A stretch of DNA of 64,000 nucleotides from Setaria digitata. Its lineage: Eukaryota > Nematoda > Chromadorea > Rhabditida > Setariidae. Where the stretch lies: positions 62,001-126,000 of the forward strand of contig RCAB01000090.1 in assembly GCA_003640385.1 (NCBI GenBank). Direction: 5' to 3'. Within the stretch, counting starts at the first letter, position 1. Every line of letters starts with the position of its first letter. The notes under the pieces were generated by a model that saw nothing but the letters and a program-made list of their open reading frames with translations, ran no database searches and had not been told where the DNA came from. The position numbers were made by a program, and so were the translations under genes. Positions 37,123-50,379 of the stretch are shown piece by piece.

Positions 37123-40100
37123 CTGTTTAATTTTTGTTTTAATAATTTCAGGTAAAATTGATGTTTACAACTAGGCATCGTAACTTACAATTCTTAATTT
37201 TGAAAGAATTTGGACTAATTTCAATCAATCGATTAAGCAAGAGAGCCTACATTGTTTTTGCTTGCTTATCACTTATCTGTCTAATGATAAGCTCATTAGC
37301 GATTCATTTTTCACCTAAATTTGGGTTGAAAATGATGCTTTTCAATGTTTCTGTTCTGGAAAGTTTAAAAGAGATGTTATTCAGAGAGAAAACGATTCAT
37401 TCAGGAAATAACTTCTACGTTGTTTCGCACTTTATGCTTGCTTAAAATGAAACTAAATAGAACTTATCCGCGTGCCCTATCCACTGTTTCGCACACTTCT
37501 CCTGCTAATTACTGGTACTACACAATGTACAGGTGTCACCTAAACTGGAGTAACACACGACTACAGACCTCATCAAGATCACTCCACGTACATTGTATAT
37601 TTACCATCCGCATGTTCCTTAATTCGAATTTCCTTACTGAATGGCAGCAAGCAGCCGATTAAACAATATATTTCCAGTCGAATAATGATTACCCTTCAAT
37701 ATAATTGGTATAAATTGATGGAATTTAATTATCATAATTATCGGATTGACCATATATCTATATACTGGTATGCTGGTTTGAAAACTAAAATGCTTAGAGG
37801 CCTATCCAGAACTAATGATTGCTTACTTTCCTTATTTGCATACCTCCTCCATTATTTTTACAGCTGATAAAAAAAAAAAATTAAAATAAAATTTGAATGA
37901 CTTTGTGGATGTTCATTTCAACTTTGGTTGCTACTACATGTTTGCTTCCGAATGATTAAACCCCGAAAATTTTGTCTTAAGCTCATGTTTGTCATCGCTT
38001 CTTTATCTACTTAGTTTCAAACAGTAGAATCTTTGTTCAGCAAGGATGCAGCTTTTTGCTTACAAAGGGGAGAGTTGCCATCTCATCTTTTAAGGTCAAA
38101 CTATCTCTTCAGCTTTGTCCGTTAGCTCCTTATTTATCCTTCTGTACATAGACACTCTCTCCTCATCAATTATTTCAAAATTGCAAATTTTGCTTTCCCC
38201 TTTATCAAACTTTTTGCATTTATTTACACACTTATTTACTGATGTTCATAATTCAGTCTCTACTTCATTTTCCCTTTTTTACTTTCAAGAATAGTTTATA
38301 ATCTGTAAGAACCACCTCTCATTTCCTTTTCGGTAAATTATATGTACAATATGTGTTTGCTTGCATTTTATTGTGTAAGTAGGCCTTTTGTCTTTTACTT
38401 TGAAACAGTGAAACTGTAATTGTGAATAATTAGACACGATGAAATAAGACGAAAAAATAGCAGTTATCCTTTGGAGAAGAGTCTCCATGTATGTCTGCGG
38501 TCATCTTGTAGAGCAATGTTTGGGTTCTGGATTGAACTGAAAGATTCCGTTATATTCATCAAACTTGGTATGAATTTATCAAGTAGGATTATCTTCTCAA
38601 ATGCAATCAGCTCTTCTAATTATTTATCATTAGTGTTGTTTGATCCCTCCAATTTCCAGTGATTGCTTGATACCAGCACTGAACCGTTAATATTCGTTCC
38701 TAATTTATTTTATATTCATTTCAGTTTTTTTTTTATTTATAATAGCATTTTTATCTATTTAGTAAAAGATTACCTCTGTACAATAATTTCACAATCTTTG
38801 TTAGAAGTACTAGAAAGGTCAAGTCCCTATAATTTTTTTTTCTTGATAAGGGATTTTCTTGCAATAATCGTAATTTGAACTGCGACTAAAGGAGATATTA
38901 AACTGGAATTGATCTTGTACCATTTTTTTCTTTTATTTTTATCTTTTATCACTGTCTACAGGAACAGTTTTCGTTGCATAGAAATAGCAGATAAAAATAA
39001 TAACTACTCTGAAAAAACAAACACCTGTTTTAATGATAACAAAAAAAAAGGAAAAATTTCCAAATTATCACACGGATAAAAAAGCCTGATCTTGAACAAG
39101 AGAATCTTTATGTGTTACTTCCAGTTAATTGCGTCCTCATTCAATTGTTTATTAAAGGGTTCTTGGATAATTTTTTTTATGTGTAAATATATAACATCGT
39201 AGTAGTCGTTGTTATAATGTTAGTCATGCAAGGGCAATTGAAGAATTGTGAAATACTGGATGCAAACTATGTAATGTCTCATTTTACTATGAATTTTATT
39301 CAATGAATACCTTTGTGTGCCAATTTTACTTAATTGTATTATAAATATAAATTTACATTCGATTAATCCTCGACATAGAATAATCGGTTAACTGAATGAA
39401 TTTTGGAGGTCAGAACTTTAAATTAATTGACTTCTTAAATGATTAGCTTGTGGTAGTTTCGAAAATGTTTCTAAATGTTAATGCTCCTTGTCGTCTTGGA
39501 ATGTTTCCATTTGAAAGCATATGCAACTATTTAAAATCAGTTTATCACTCCGTGAATCAGAATTCATAAAGAGCATTAAAAGCTAGTCTCCACTGAAAGA
39601 GAACTGGTTTAAATTACAGATAGTGCTGTGATGGTGTTTTTATATGACTTCTTAAAATATCGCTTGCCTATAATACGTTCATCACTTCCTGTTAAATTAA
39701 TTGACACTTTTTTAAGTAAATTAGGTGTCGCATAATTTAATAGGTAGTATTCTATTTATGGAATTGTAAACAATAGTAAAGCTGTTGAATCACAATGCTA
39801 ATTATTTAGTACTCAAATAATTTGCATCGTAATATGGCGAAACATAGAAAATTGTAATGGTGACTTTTTTTAATGCACCTTCAACTGCAGTGTTTACATT
39901 CTAAGGAGAATATGGCATTTATAATCTCACATGTCTTTTACCAAACTCTATGGATGTACTTCAAACAGCAGTAAAATAAATAGAAACCTTGATAAACCCA
40001 TAGACTTGCTTTATAAAATATTATCAGCTGGATAAGCATCACTTCAACCTGGTTTTTCTATTTTATTATACTTTTAGTATAATAAAATTTTATTCAGTGG

Positions 40101-43100
40101 TTTTCTGGAATGCAGATTCTTCATCATTCCACCAGCATTTTTGCTACTATTTTTATTCATTCTTAGCAACTGGATTTTATTTCAGTGGATTCGGATTTCA
40201 CAGTCTTGAGCTCTCCACGGATTGTATCGTCTCATATGAAAGAACGATTTAGTACTTTGGAAATATGCTGAAACGATTTACGTTTTAGACTAAATTCAGA
40301 ACCATTATTGTTTTGTATTAAAAATAATGAGGAAATTAATTCGTGGCGTATTTTTCACTCTTTGCATCTATGCAGTTTTTCCGGAAGGGAAAGAAAGAAT
40401 ATGTAACGAATAGTGGAATCTGAAATAGTTGGCGTGGTGAATATATAGAAATGTTTCCAAAGAGAGGAACCATGTTCTTCCATCTCCAGAAAAATGCCGT
40501 TTCAAAATGTCGGCATTTTTGAACATTTCGTTTTAACTTGTATTTTTTTCACTTTCATGTGTAAAGTGACTCCGAGTAGACAACAAATCTCAATCTGAAC
40601 ATACCACCCATGTCAACAGACTCCGATCCTTCTGAAAATAGCTCTCTCAAACCAATAATTTATACTGCAGCACTTATGGCAATGAAATAACAAAGTCAAG
40701 ACCAGATCTCATTAGCTATGGCAAGTAAATTAATGTTATCAACTGTATGCCTCTCACAGCCTTGCACTGAAACTTCCTTGACTAGAGATAAAATGAAATA
40801 TTTGTAGGTGTATTCCACAATGCATTTGCATTTTGTTATTTCACCAGCATTGCTATACCTTCTAATTCGTGTGGTCTCTCATCGCATTTACAGTTGCACC
40901 AACGTATTCTCCATTATGCATTTGTGTTATGGCAACTCTTTCACTTCTCATTCCTGAGACTTTATTATTTTGTTTTGATTCAACGAAATTTTCGAGAGAA
41001 AAAAAGTAATATTTCTTTTACCTTTTAGTTGTCAGCGTTGCTACTGTATAGATTTACTAACTATAAACATCATCTCATATATTGTTTATTTCACCTGTTT
41101 ACATATTTCTCTACTGAAGTGTCTAGCTTACATATGTTTACGTAAAATTATTCTTTCACAAGTGCTTCGTGCATTATTCGTTAAAATTCAGTCGTTACTA
41201 GTTTTCAAGGCTGTCTGCCAATGGCACATTTTCGTGAAGGATTTCACCGAATTTATCTATCTCTTTATTTTTGACTAATTTTGATAAACAACTACTTTTC
41301 AGCTGCCGAAACTTTTTGATTCTCTTTTCCCATTCATTGCTATTTGGAAAAAAAGAGAAAAGTTTATCATCAAGTTTTATGTCAATTAGTTGATAGTTCA
41401 GTCTCTGCAGTTGCTTATCAGTGATATGCCATCTGTCTTATCAATATAATTTATCGGTGGTTATGTCTGAACGAGAGGTACCGTTAATTATGATTTCCAT
41501 TTATTCATTTCTTTTGCTTTTCAGTAGAAATTGTTCTGCAACTCTTTATATAAAAATAAAAATTTGTTTTAAGAAATAAACCTGACAGGCATTCCATTCC
41601 TTTTTTCAAGCAAATAGTGTTTGCTTCAATTCTTTTATTTCCTTCTGTTTATTTACTCCTCGTTCCATCATGATATTATAAAAACGTAAGTTAAACAGCC
41701 GAGGATAAAGTTTGCCAGTCCATAGATATCTCAGAGGAGAAAATATACTTCCTATATTATTTCTTTTACTCCCGAAGATAACAAATATCAAAAGAGGAAA
41801 TATCCATTTGGCAAGAATAAAATGTCCCAACGGCTGGATTTAATATGATAATTTTTAAAAATGAAGCGTTGGCATTTCATCCAATGTTTTTAATAAATTT
41901 AAGTACTTTATTAGTGCTGAGATTATATCCCCACTTTAAAAATGCTTCCATTCGATAGTTCATTTCAATTAAAGTTTAACTTAATTAGGCTGCAGCAGGT
42001 GATAGGGAAATTATTACTTGATTTGCAATATCAAACTGTTAAATCACATAATCCGATACGAATGTCTGCTTTTTTGAACTAATTAGCTGAGATGACGATG
42101 TGTCTGTATATGTTTTAATTCTTCAGCGGCGGAAAACAGAAATCAAGCAAAAAAGGTAAATTGCCTGCTGGACCATCTGATCTGTCCAGTAGCAGTGTTA
42201 TGCTTTAAATGGAAAATTTAAATGTAGGAAAGCAAAAACTCAGTTTCTTTTTATGCTTCTTAAGACTTCTGAATGTCAGTTGTGTTTTACGCCTCTAGCT
42301 GATACGCAGAGTAGTATGGTCTCAGCCTTACTCGACTAATCTGTCTTCCAGAAATGCTTCAGTAAAGACGAAATGCATAATCACACGAAATGTTGAAAGT
42401 TTCGCAGTGCTGTTATGAGAATCTTCACAGCTCCCTGCCATAAAGTTGTTTATTTTGGATCATTTGAAGGTAACCTTAGAAGCTTCCTGATATGTATTAT
42501 TTTCGGCGCATTTTGCACTGCTCTATGCAGATGGAAATGAAATGCAGTGAGTTGTACCACTGATCCCTATTCCACTCTTGCTTAACTAGTTTTTTTTTTT
42601 TTTTCGTGGCATATACCTTGTTGATAGACAGGCAGTCATTAAATAGTAACAGAGAATCGCAAATAATCGGACTAGGCTTGCTCTCTACTCGCATTAGTTT
42701 ATTTATCCCTTTTGCTGTTAAAAAATGTTCGGCCATGATCGCCACTATTTCTCATATGTAAAATACATGAGTTGGCCATGGAAGATTACTTTTCCAAAAC
42801 TTTTAACTTGATATTTTTTTGGATTTTGTAAACAAAGTGAAATTTGCTTGAGTAAAAAAGGTAGAGAGGAAAATATAGGCTGCTCATTTGAGCATTTTAG
42901 TACAGCCTTCTAATATCTTGAAATTTAGCTTCATCATCTATATTTGCTAGGTCTTAAGTAAATTAAGCATATTATCTTTAGAGTTTTATTAACAAGAAAG
43001 ATTTACCACACTGTCCGCTGAGGTGAATGTTCATTGAAATTCCCCTGATGCCTTTTTCGAAGCTCAAGTCGACGTAAAGTGCTTCAATTCAAAAGAAATA

Positions 43101-43595
43101 GCAGACATGTTACTCCTTAAATGTTCTGTTTTAAGTACTTTTCGCGAGACCGTGAAATATTCACAAGTACGATGTGATAAACGAATTGAGATGTTGCATT
43201 AGGATGTACCACCATGTTGCACTATCTTATAATTCCCTTCGATTAAAATGCCATCATTTGGTCACTCTCTTGCTGTACTCTCCATCTTTGTGCAGTTTCG
43301 CATAATTTTCAAAAATATATGCTTTATAATTTTGAAGTTTATCTCTCAGGGAATAGCTATGCTCTACTGAGTAACTCGGAGTATTTCAGCAATAATTTCT
43401 CAAAAAAAAAAAAATGAAAAAATAAAAAAAAATTGTTACGACGTGCCATTTATTATTATTAATTTTATTATTATCACAAACTGCTACTGCTATCATTTTA
43501 TCACTACTGCTTTTACTGTTGTATTTTTGATAAAATTTCATAAGTAAACAAATTTATTTTATCGAGCCTTTGATTACTGCCACATCTGTTTAACA
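37123..43595. other. Long spacer, few coding signals
   Basis: About 6.5 kb between the small minus-strand gene and the polytopic gene. On the + strand, an acceptor-like site (aatttcag, ending at 37151) precedes an open frame starting at ATG 37161 with one hydrophobic segment, but no following exon could be joined. A GC-richer patch at 37440-37670 includes the near-palindrome AGGTGTCACCT at 37530-37540. A possible terminal exon lies at 42127-42208. Otherwise I see A/T tracts and chance frames. Confidence 0.35.
42127..42208 (+). CDS. Possible orphan terminal exon
   Basis: After a good acceptor (attcttcag) an open stretch encodes a Gly/Ser/Lys-rich tail (GGKQKSSKKGKLPAGPSDL, then a serine run) to TAA at 42206-42208. 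The composition is unlike surrounding chance frames. It needs an upstream exon ending in phase 2, which I could not find within several kilobases. It may be the end of a gene with long introns, or chance. Confidence 0.25.
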
Positions 43596-46500
43596 ATGGC
43601 AGCCCGTTCAAAATATTTTTGTCAAATACAGGTTCGTTTCTTTCTAATTCATTCTTTAACCTTCAGTATCTAACTTGCAATTCTTCAAATTGGAGTTTAG
43701 ATTTTAAGAAACAATTAGTCCTGCTTAATAATCAGTTAGACTGTGCTTCGAGTTCCAATTTATGGTTAACATAAAATGGATTGAATGTTGACTTGGGCGA
43801 AAATATAAGTATACATCTCTAACTTTACTCCCAATAAAGTGAACTATGTTGGATAATTGCTACTGTTTTAGTTCATCGAAAATGTTCCTAATTTTGTTGC
43901 TTTATTCTAACTTGGGTTTTTAATTCGTCCTAACTTTTTTGCCAACATCATCATCTCGTTTAAGGTACCATCAAAATTGACAATAGCTTTGATAACTGTC
44001 CCATTTTTCGCAACATTTTTTTTTCAGGCATGCAATGTAATGTTGGTCATAGTTGGCCTAACAGCTTCTAGTATTGCAGCGAGCCAATTTTGGAATATTT
44101 CCGTCAAAGCCAAGAATTTGTATCTTATTTTATTTACTTGTATTTTTTCTTAATGATGTTCTAAATGACACAGCAGTAGGAATGACTTCATAGTATCATT
44201 AGAATATACAGAAACCTCTTATGTGGATAAAATCGGAAGGGTTTTATGTTTCAATTCTCAATTTTGAACACCTTTAATCTTTTTATCATTGTTCATCTGC
44301 AGAATTTCATGTTTCAGGAGAATTGATCTACGACTATTAAACTGGATATATGTTCTTGCTGGCCTAGCAGGCCTCTACACCTTGGCTCGTAATCATGGAA
44401 TTGTTGTTTCAAAGACACTACATTGTGTATCAATCGTCGTTGCCATTTGTTCCGCGGCATTCTATTGCGACACTCTTTTCAGGGTGATTAGACGAGAGTG
44501 ATTAGCAATGCAGTTGGAATTTCTTGAGACTCATTTAAAAGAAGATTAACGTTTTTAGGGTAGAATATCAGGATTAAAAGCAAAAAAGCAACTATCTTAG
44601 TTTGGGGAAACGTTTTTAACCTCCACACTCTGCTACCAATTTCCAGAGCCTATACATTCCTTGAGATATTTATTTTTGGGCTAATTGTGTCGCTTGTCCT
44701 CTTGATTCATCACAAGTATCGTCTAGATAGTGCGTCTGCGCGAGAGATCCAGTCCTCAGAACGAAATACAGGACCAGGAATTCAGTGAAAACTACGCCAT
44801 CAGACTGGTTATCTGTTCTCTTATGATCTCCCTGCCGATCATCGCCTTTTTAGCTTCACTTATCGCTGTCATACTTCTTGATCGGTTTATCGTAATCACC
44901 CAACCTACCTGGCCACAGTACTCAGTGAGTAGCTCATTATAGTTACTAGATATTTTTGATCATTGAAATATATCTGCTTAAGAGCTTCTTAGGACATAGC
45001 GTCGGTATGATTGTTCGAAATGTTTTGTTTTTAAATAGTTTTCACTGGCTGGTGACTTGAACTTTGGCTCCATCTTTGCTTTTTCAATTCGGTCTTTTTT
45101 AAGAGACTGATTTAGAATATCTCATACTTCCTCTTGATTTGTCCCTTGTTCCTTGATAAGTTTTCTTTTCGTAATAACTAAGTTTTTCAAATGTAGGAAG
45201 AATGAAGCCATAAGAATCTGACTTAATATGCCAGATTTGTAGCGTGGCCAGAACAAGAGGCATCGTACAAACCATTTAGGGCTAACTGCATCTGCTTCTG
45301 CAAAATTGCTTATGGCACTGTGCGCTCTAGCTCTGACTGTTTTCCTCAAGTACGAAAATCAATTGGTTAGTTCTCTTAGAAGTGTTATTTGTTAGTTGTC
45401 ACTAAGAAAAGCTAGATAATTTAAATTATGGTAGATTTTGAGACGATAGGTTTTTTTTTTACCGGAATATTTCAGTAATCTTGGAGAACAGCTTTTATTT
45501 TCGTATCACTTTTACTTGCTATTTAAGACGTCGACTAGAAACCTATTCATGTTAACTGATCTCGATCATATTGCTATTCTGCTGGCGATTATCAGCGCGG
45601 TGGTAGATTTACATTCAGTTGTCATTAATAGACAACCTGCAACTAATTATAAGGTACTGTTTCTTCGTCTTTTAATGTGCGGATCGAACTATCATCATAT
45701 CGTCTTCCAATTAATGAACGCTTCTGATGTGGGAAGCATTCTGTAATCATAGTTTTTGCAGATTGCTATTGGGTTGGATGTGATTGCAGCAGTATGGTGT
45801 CTTAAATCACTGGATATTGAAATGTATCCCAATTACTATGTTAATATTCAAAATTGGCGAAAATTACAACCAGTTACCCAAAATGAAACTCTAAGTTAGT
45901 CTTTTTTTTTCTTCAGCAAATGAGGATGGACCTTTTTTCACTACTCACTTCTCGTCCTTTTCCCCATTCCTTCTTTAAATTTGTTTTTTTTTTCCTTTTT
46001 TTTTTAAAACAATTTATAAAGGCAAGTAACAATAAAGTTAAAAAATTTCGAAGCTTAATTCACTCTCTTTAGGTATTGTTTTTCATTTAAAATATATTTC
46101 CGTAGGAAATTTTTTTTGTGGATATATCTAGTAAATTTTATATAAAATAGACTTATGTAGTTTTGAAGATTTTCATATTCTTGTTGATATTGTTCCGAAT
46201 TGTAGCACTCTCAGACACAATGGATCGAAATTACTTAATCATTGTCATAAAAAGTATCTTGGTGGCTTTGTTTGCTTTGCTTTTCGGTTTAAATTTGCTA
46301 TCTGCTGTTCAAGCTAGTAAATGTATTCAGTACGAGTACTGCGGCGAGGGTTCAATGATCAAAAAAAGTGTCACATTACAGTGCAGGTTTCATGCGTAAT
46401 TTTTCAAGTTCTAATTGCTAGGTTGTTAGTGTATTTTCAAATATATTATTGTTACTGATTCGAAAGACTGAAGCGGATTAAAGCGGACTTAACTCAGTAC

Positions 46501-48342
46501 TGAGAGAATTAAATTGAATTCCAGCTCAGCTTTTAGAGATGAAAGAGATGAGGACTTGATTTTCACTAGGAACATTCGAAAAAAGTGAAGCAGCTCGAGT
46601 GCAAAATGAAGAAAATCATTATTCGTAATATTTCGGCAAAAAAAAAAAATGTTGTTTGGTTTGCAAAACTGATTTCATTTAGCTAAGGACAAGGGATCTT
46701 TTTGTTCATTTATTGTTATAGGTGCCTTGGTTTGTTGCACCTCATGTGGGGTATGTTATTAATGGTGCTTGTGGTGATCGGATTTGTAAAGATGTCCTGG
46801 AATGCAAATTATGTCGGTGCTGATCTGTTGTGGCTTGCGATTTTGCTTTTTGCAACAGGCATATTATGTATTACGTATTCTGAGTAATTTTTTTTTTTTT
46901 GAATGTTTATTGTAACACGATCTGTCATATTAGATGTTTCGTGTAAGTTCTTTCCAAGGCTTTCTTTGGATTTTAAAATTGATTACTGAAAACGAGTAGG
47001 ATGATATAAATTAGAGTATTCTCAGCGATGCTGTGCAAAATTAGTTCTGTGTCAGATTCGGCCAATTTCTGATACTGCGTTGAAAAGTTGAAAATTGTAA
47101 AGTTTGAAAAATAACATGAAATACATAGTATTAATTTTGATGAACTGATTGATATTATCACATTAAATAGTTGATTCGTTCTTCTTGTAGCTCACAGTTA
47201 TCAATGAACTTTGTCCTTGGATTCATTTGTTTCGCATGTGCTCTAGAAAAAATGTGTTCAAGTATCAATCTTACATATTTATCTGCATCTTACGTTTCCA
47301 GTCATGGTTCCAACGATGCATTTCTGGGACGACTCATCCTGCACTGTATACAGTTCGCGGTCGGTCTTTTTAGCATGTTTCTTTATATTATATTTCTTAA
47401 AGTAGAATCAAATTTATCTTTTCAACATGCATACTCAATTGTAAGTCATAAAAAGATGAATTTTGTCGTCTTGTTGGGGTTTAAATCACCAAATTTTTTC
47501 TTTCTTAATTATTAGATTTCTTATCTTACAGCTGTATATTAGGATTGCCTTAATTTTTTGCACCATATGATCAGTTTATTAGTACTGTTGCAATACACTT
47601 TAGTGTTCTAAAGCGTTTTTGCACCTAATGTTTGTTGAAAATTTTATCCTCTATAAAGCATCACATAAAACTTTTTTTTAGATCCTATTCTTGGAAACTA
47701 TTACTGGATTATTTTCTGTTATTATATACGGTAGTATGCTAAGACAACGGTATTGCCACGCATTGAAGCATTCTGCATGTTGGCTTTTCGATTTCTTTTT
47801 ACAGTAATTTTGAAAAGCTGGAAGTTCAATGATATCGGTTGAATCTTTGAAATTTAACCAGAGCAAAAGTCACAGGAACTTATAAAGTTATAAATTATTG
47901 AAGACATTAAAGAGAAGTGTACAACTAAAAATAATTACTTTCTATTGTAAAAGAAGTATCAGATGAGAGTATTAAATATGATAGAACTTCAAATCAGTGT
48001 TACCTACCTCTTTGATCTGTAAGTGTAATCTGTGATAGGCGTATGAGTTTCAATAAGTTAAGGTATCTATATGGTTTTGCTTCTGGGCAATATGTTTTAT
48101 GGTATAGTACTTGTTGGTTGTCATGTTATATTTACACTTGGTTATAAGCACTTTACTGAATTCGTCGTTGAAATTCCTTTCTTTTACATGGGCAATGGCT
48201 TGCTTGTGTTTGGCATTTCTATCTTACAGGTAGTAAGTTCCTTTTGTTTCTCTTTTTTTAAAGCTGTCTAGCAGTCTTAAAAATCATCGGTATCTTGAAA
48301 ATCTGGAATATTTATCAAAATATCATCTTTACAGATGTGATA

Positions 48343-48374
<32 letters not shown>

Positions 48375-50218
48375 GTTTGTTTTACATATTTTATTTAGGG
48401 ATTATCATTGTGCTATCCAGCACTGTTACTTCCGGTGACAACATTGAACGTGATAGCTGCATCACTAGCTTTGTTCCTGATTAGCTACATGATATCCAAT
48501 ACCTATTTTCTGGTATTCAATTTAGTTTCTCTGTTTTAAATATCCCTAGGAAAGGTAGGTAGAATTGCTGCAGATGTTAAACAAATATACTGATGAAATG
48601 TAATGTTAGTTCATCTGTAGAGGATTTCTGGTATGATTTTTGAGTTATTAGTGGGCGCAAACTAACTGAATTTAATTTAGGCAGCACAGTTGTTCATCGT
48701 TGAGGAAATTTATTGGGTAGTTGTTGAAGTGGCTCTTATACTAACTGCCTCTGCCGCTCTTGCTTGTATCATATGCACATTTTGCTCCACGTTTGCTGTG
48801 ATTAGGTTGGATCTTCCATTTTTTTTTTTTTATTTTGGAGAATTCTAAACCAATATACTAAAAATAGCTAATTTTGTCGTTATTACGGTAGATAGCAAGT
48901 TTTAACAAAATCCGGTATGTCCATACGTCTGTCTCTTGCTGTTCAGTTGTTGATAAAAAACTTAAATGTCAGTTATTTTGAGTATTGCAAGATTTCTTTT
49001 GAGGCTTCAGAGGAGTTAAAACTAGTTTAGAATTTCCGTACTACTAATGGATACTAGTTTAAAAACCTCGCTTCTGAAATTTCCGGTCCTAATCACGAAA
49101 TCATTTTTTAAATTTTGATTATGGTACAGCTTGCTTTATGCAATGAATCGAAAACCCAGAAGCCATGCATCAACTGCCATGCTGTGTGAAGAGAATAACT
49201 ATGGTACTCTACAAACGTTAGTCACCCCACAGTTACAGGTACTTATACATTTATTGAGTAGAGCCCACTTATTATCATTTCCACCTCAGTGTTTTGATTA
49301 ACCTTCCATTGTAAAATGGCGGATTGTTAATGAATGGTCATTTTCTTTTATTAGTCTTCTGCTGTCAACTTCGTGTATTTTATGGACATGGAAATAATTC
49401 CTGAAATTCGTCAAATTTTTGTTGTATATATAGCACTGAATTAGTGGTTGAATCAGAGTCACACAAAATTCGACTTAGTGATGCAACATCTCGGTCTAAT
49501 TTCTGACGTTTATAACTCTGTTCTTTAATTATGTGTTAAGGTTGACAGAACTAGAATATCAAAATTTATATCAAGATTTAGACACCACCAGTTCGACATA
49601 TGGAGGAGCAGTCGATTTACTGGTCGACAGATGAAAATCCGTATTATTATCAGGCTTCAAAACGTTACTACGACCAGCCATATAATATTGACTCTGGGTA
49701 TATATTCTTTCCGCGAATTTTTTGCATCTTCCTTCCAGGATTATCATTTCAAGAATCCATTTTCTTTGAGCTTGTATTGAAATCGGCTTTAATGTTGCAA
49801 TCCCTTGCAGTCTATTCGCTTTTCTCTCTCTAGCTCAATTTAGGACACTCCTATATTGCATAATTTTTTTATACCTTTAAAGTTATCTTCCTGTCCATTT
49901 TCTTTTAGATTTAAAATTTTTACTAACTTTATGTATAAAAGCAAGCCCTTTGACTCATGTCGATATTAAATTTTTCGAAAGAAAAAGAAAAAAAATCATA
50001 TAAAACCTAGCCAAGTAGAGAACGCAAATATTTTTTAATAACATATTATTGTATTGATTTTCAGATTTTATGGCTACGCACTTGTCAGTCCACAAATGTT
50101 TAATTCGTCATATACTGTAATGGGTGCAAATAGCAATGTTGGTGCCGGTTCCGAGCGGTATTCCCGGAATATCAATTCTTCTGCTGCACAAACAAGAATT
50201 GGACACATTTTTAGCTAG
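43596..50218 (+). CDS. Large polytopic membrane protein with repeated clusters of membrane helices
   Basis: Eighteen exons: 43596-43631, 44028-44119, 44318-44483, 44647-44715, 44753-44924, 45243-45365, 45528-45653, 45762-45894, 46206-46386, 46722-46883, 47191-47440, 47682-47730, 48063-48229, 48399-48512, 48681-48805, 49130-49238, 49582-49697 and 50065-50218, about 780 residues. I do not recognise the family. About 16 hydrophobic segments occur in groups of roughly four separated by short charged or polar stretches. Examples: GLLHLMWGMLLMVLVVIGF, LLWLAILLFATGILCITYS, MNFVLGFICFACALEKMC and LILHCIQFAVGLFSMFLYI. The grouping recalls tetraspan (MS4A or MARVEL-like) folds repeated in tandem. The C-terminal tail of about 120 residues is hydrophilic, Tyr- and Ser-rich (NPYYYQASKRYYDQPYN) and probably cytoplasmic. 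All junctions agree in phase except 44483 to 44647, which is off by one; a missed microexon or a base error could explain it. A 37-nt intron is needed at 44716-44752. Poly(A) signal at 50374. Confidence 0.75.
48340..48374. repeat. (TA)n microsatellite
   Basis: About 35 nt of TA repeats interrupted once by an extra T, in the intron between exons 13 and 14 of the polytopic gene and close to the acceptor at 48398. Confidence 0.9.
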
Positions 50219-50373
50219 ATGTTGAATATTGCTGAAGAATTCATAAGGTTATTATAAACTAAACGACGCAGTTCAGCGCCTGCATTAGCATTTCTTGTTT
50301 ATTTTGATAAGAATTTTGTTGGTGGGCCGAAAATCTGAAGTGAAACTACACTTCAAAATTTTAATCTCATTAT

Positions 50374-50379
50374 AATAAA
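50374..50379 (+). terminator. poly(A) signal of the polytopic gene
   Basis: AATAAA 156 nt after the TAG stop at 50216-50218, the first canonical signal downstream. Confidence 0.6.

Noticed and set aside
37161..37445. Possible + strand gene beginning after a trans-splice-like acceptor, with one membrane segment
   Set aside because: Only one frame, rich in Ile, Leu, Phe and Ser as expected of AT-rich chance sequence. No donor with a following exon could be found.
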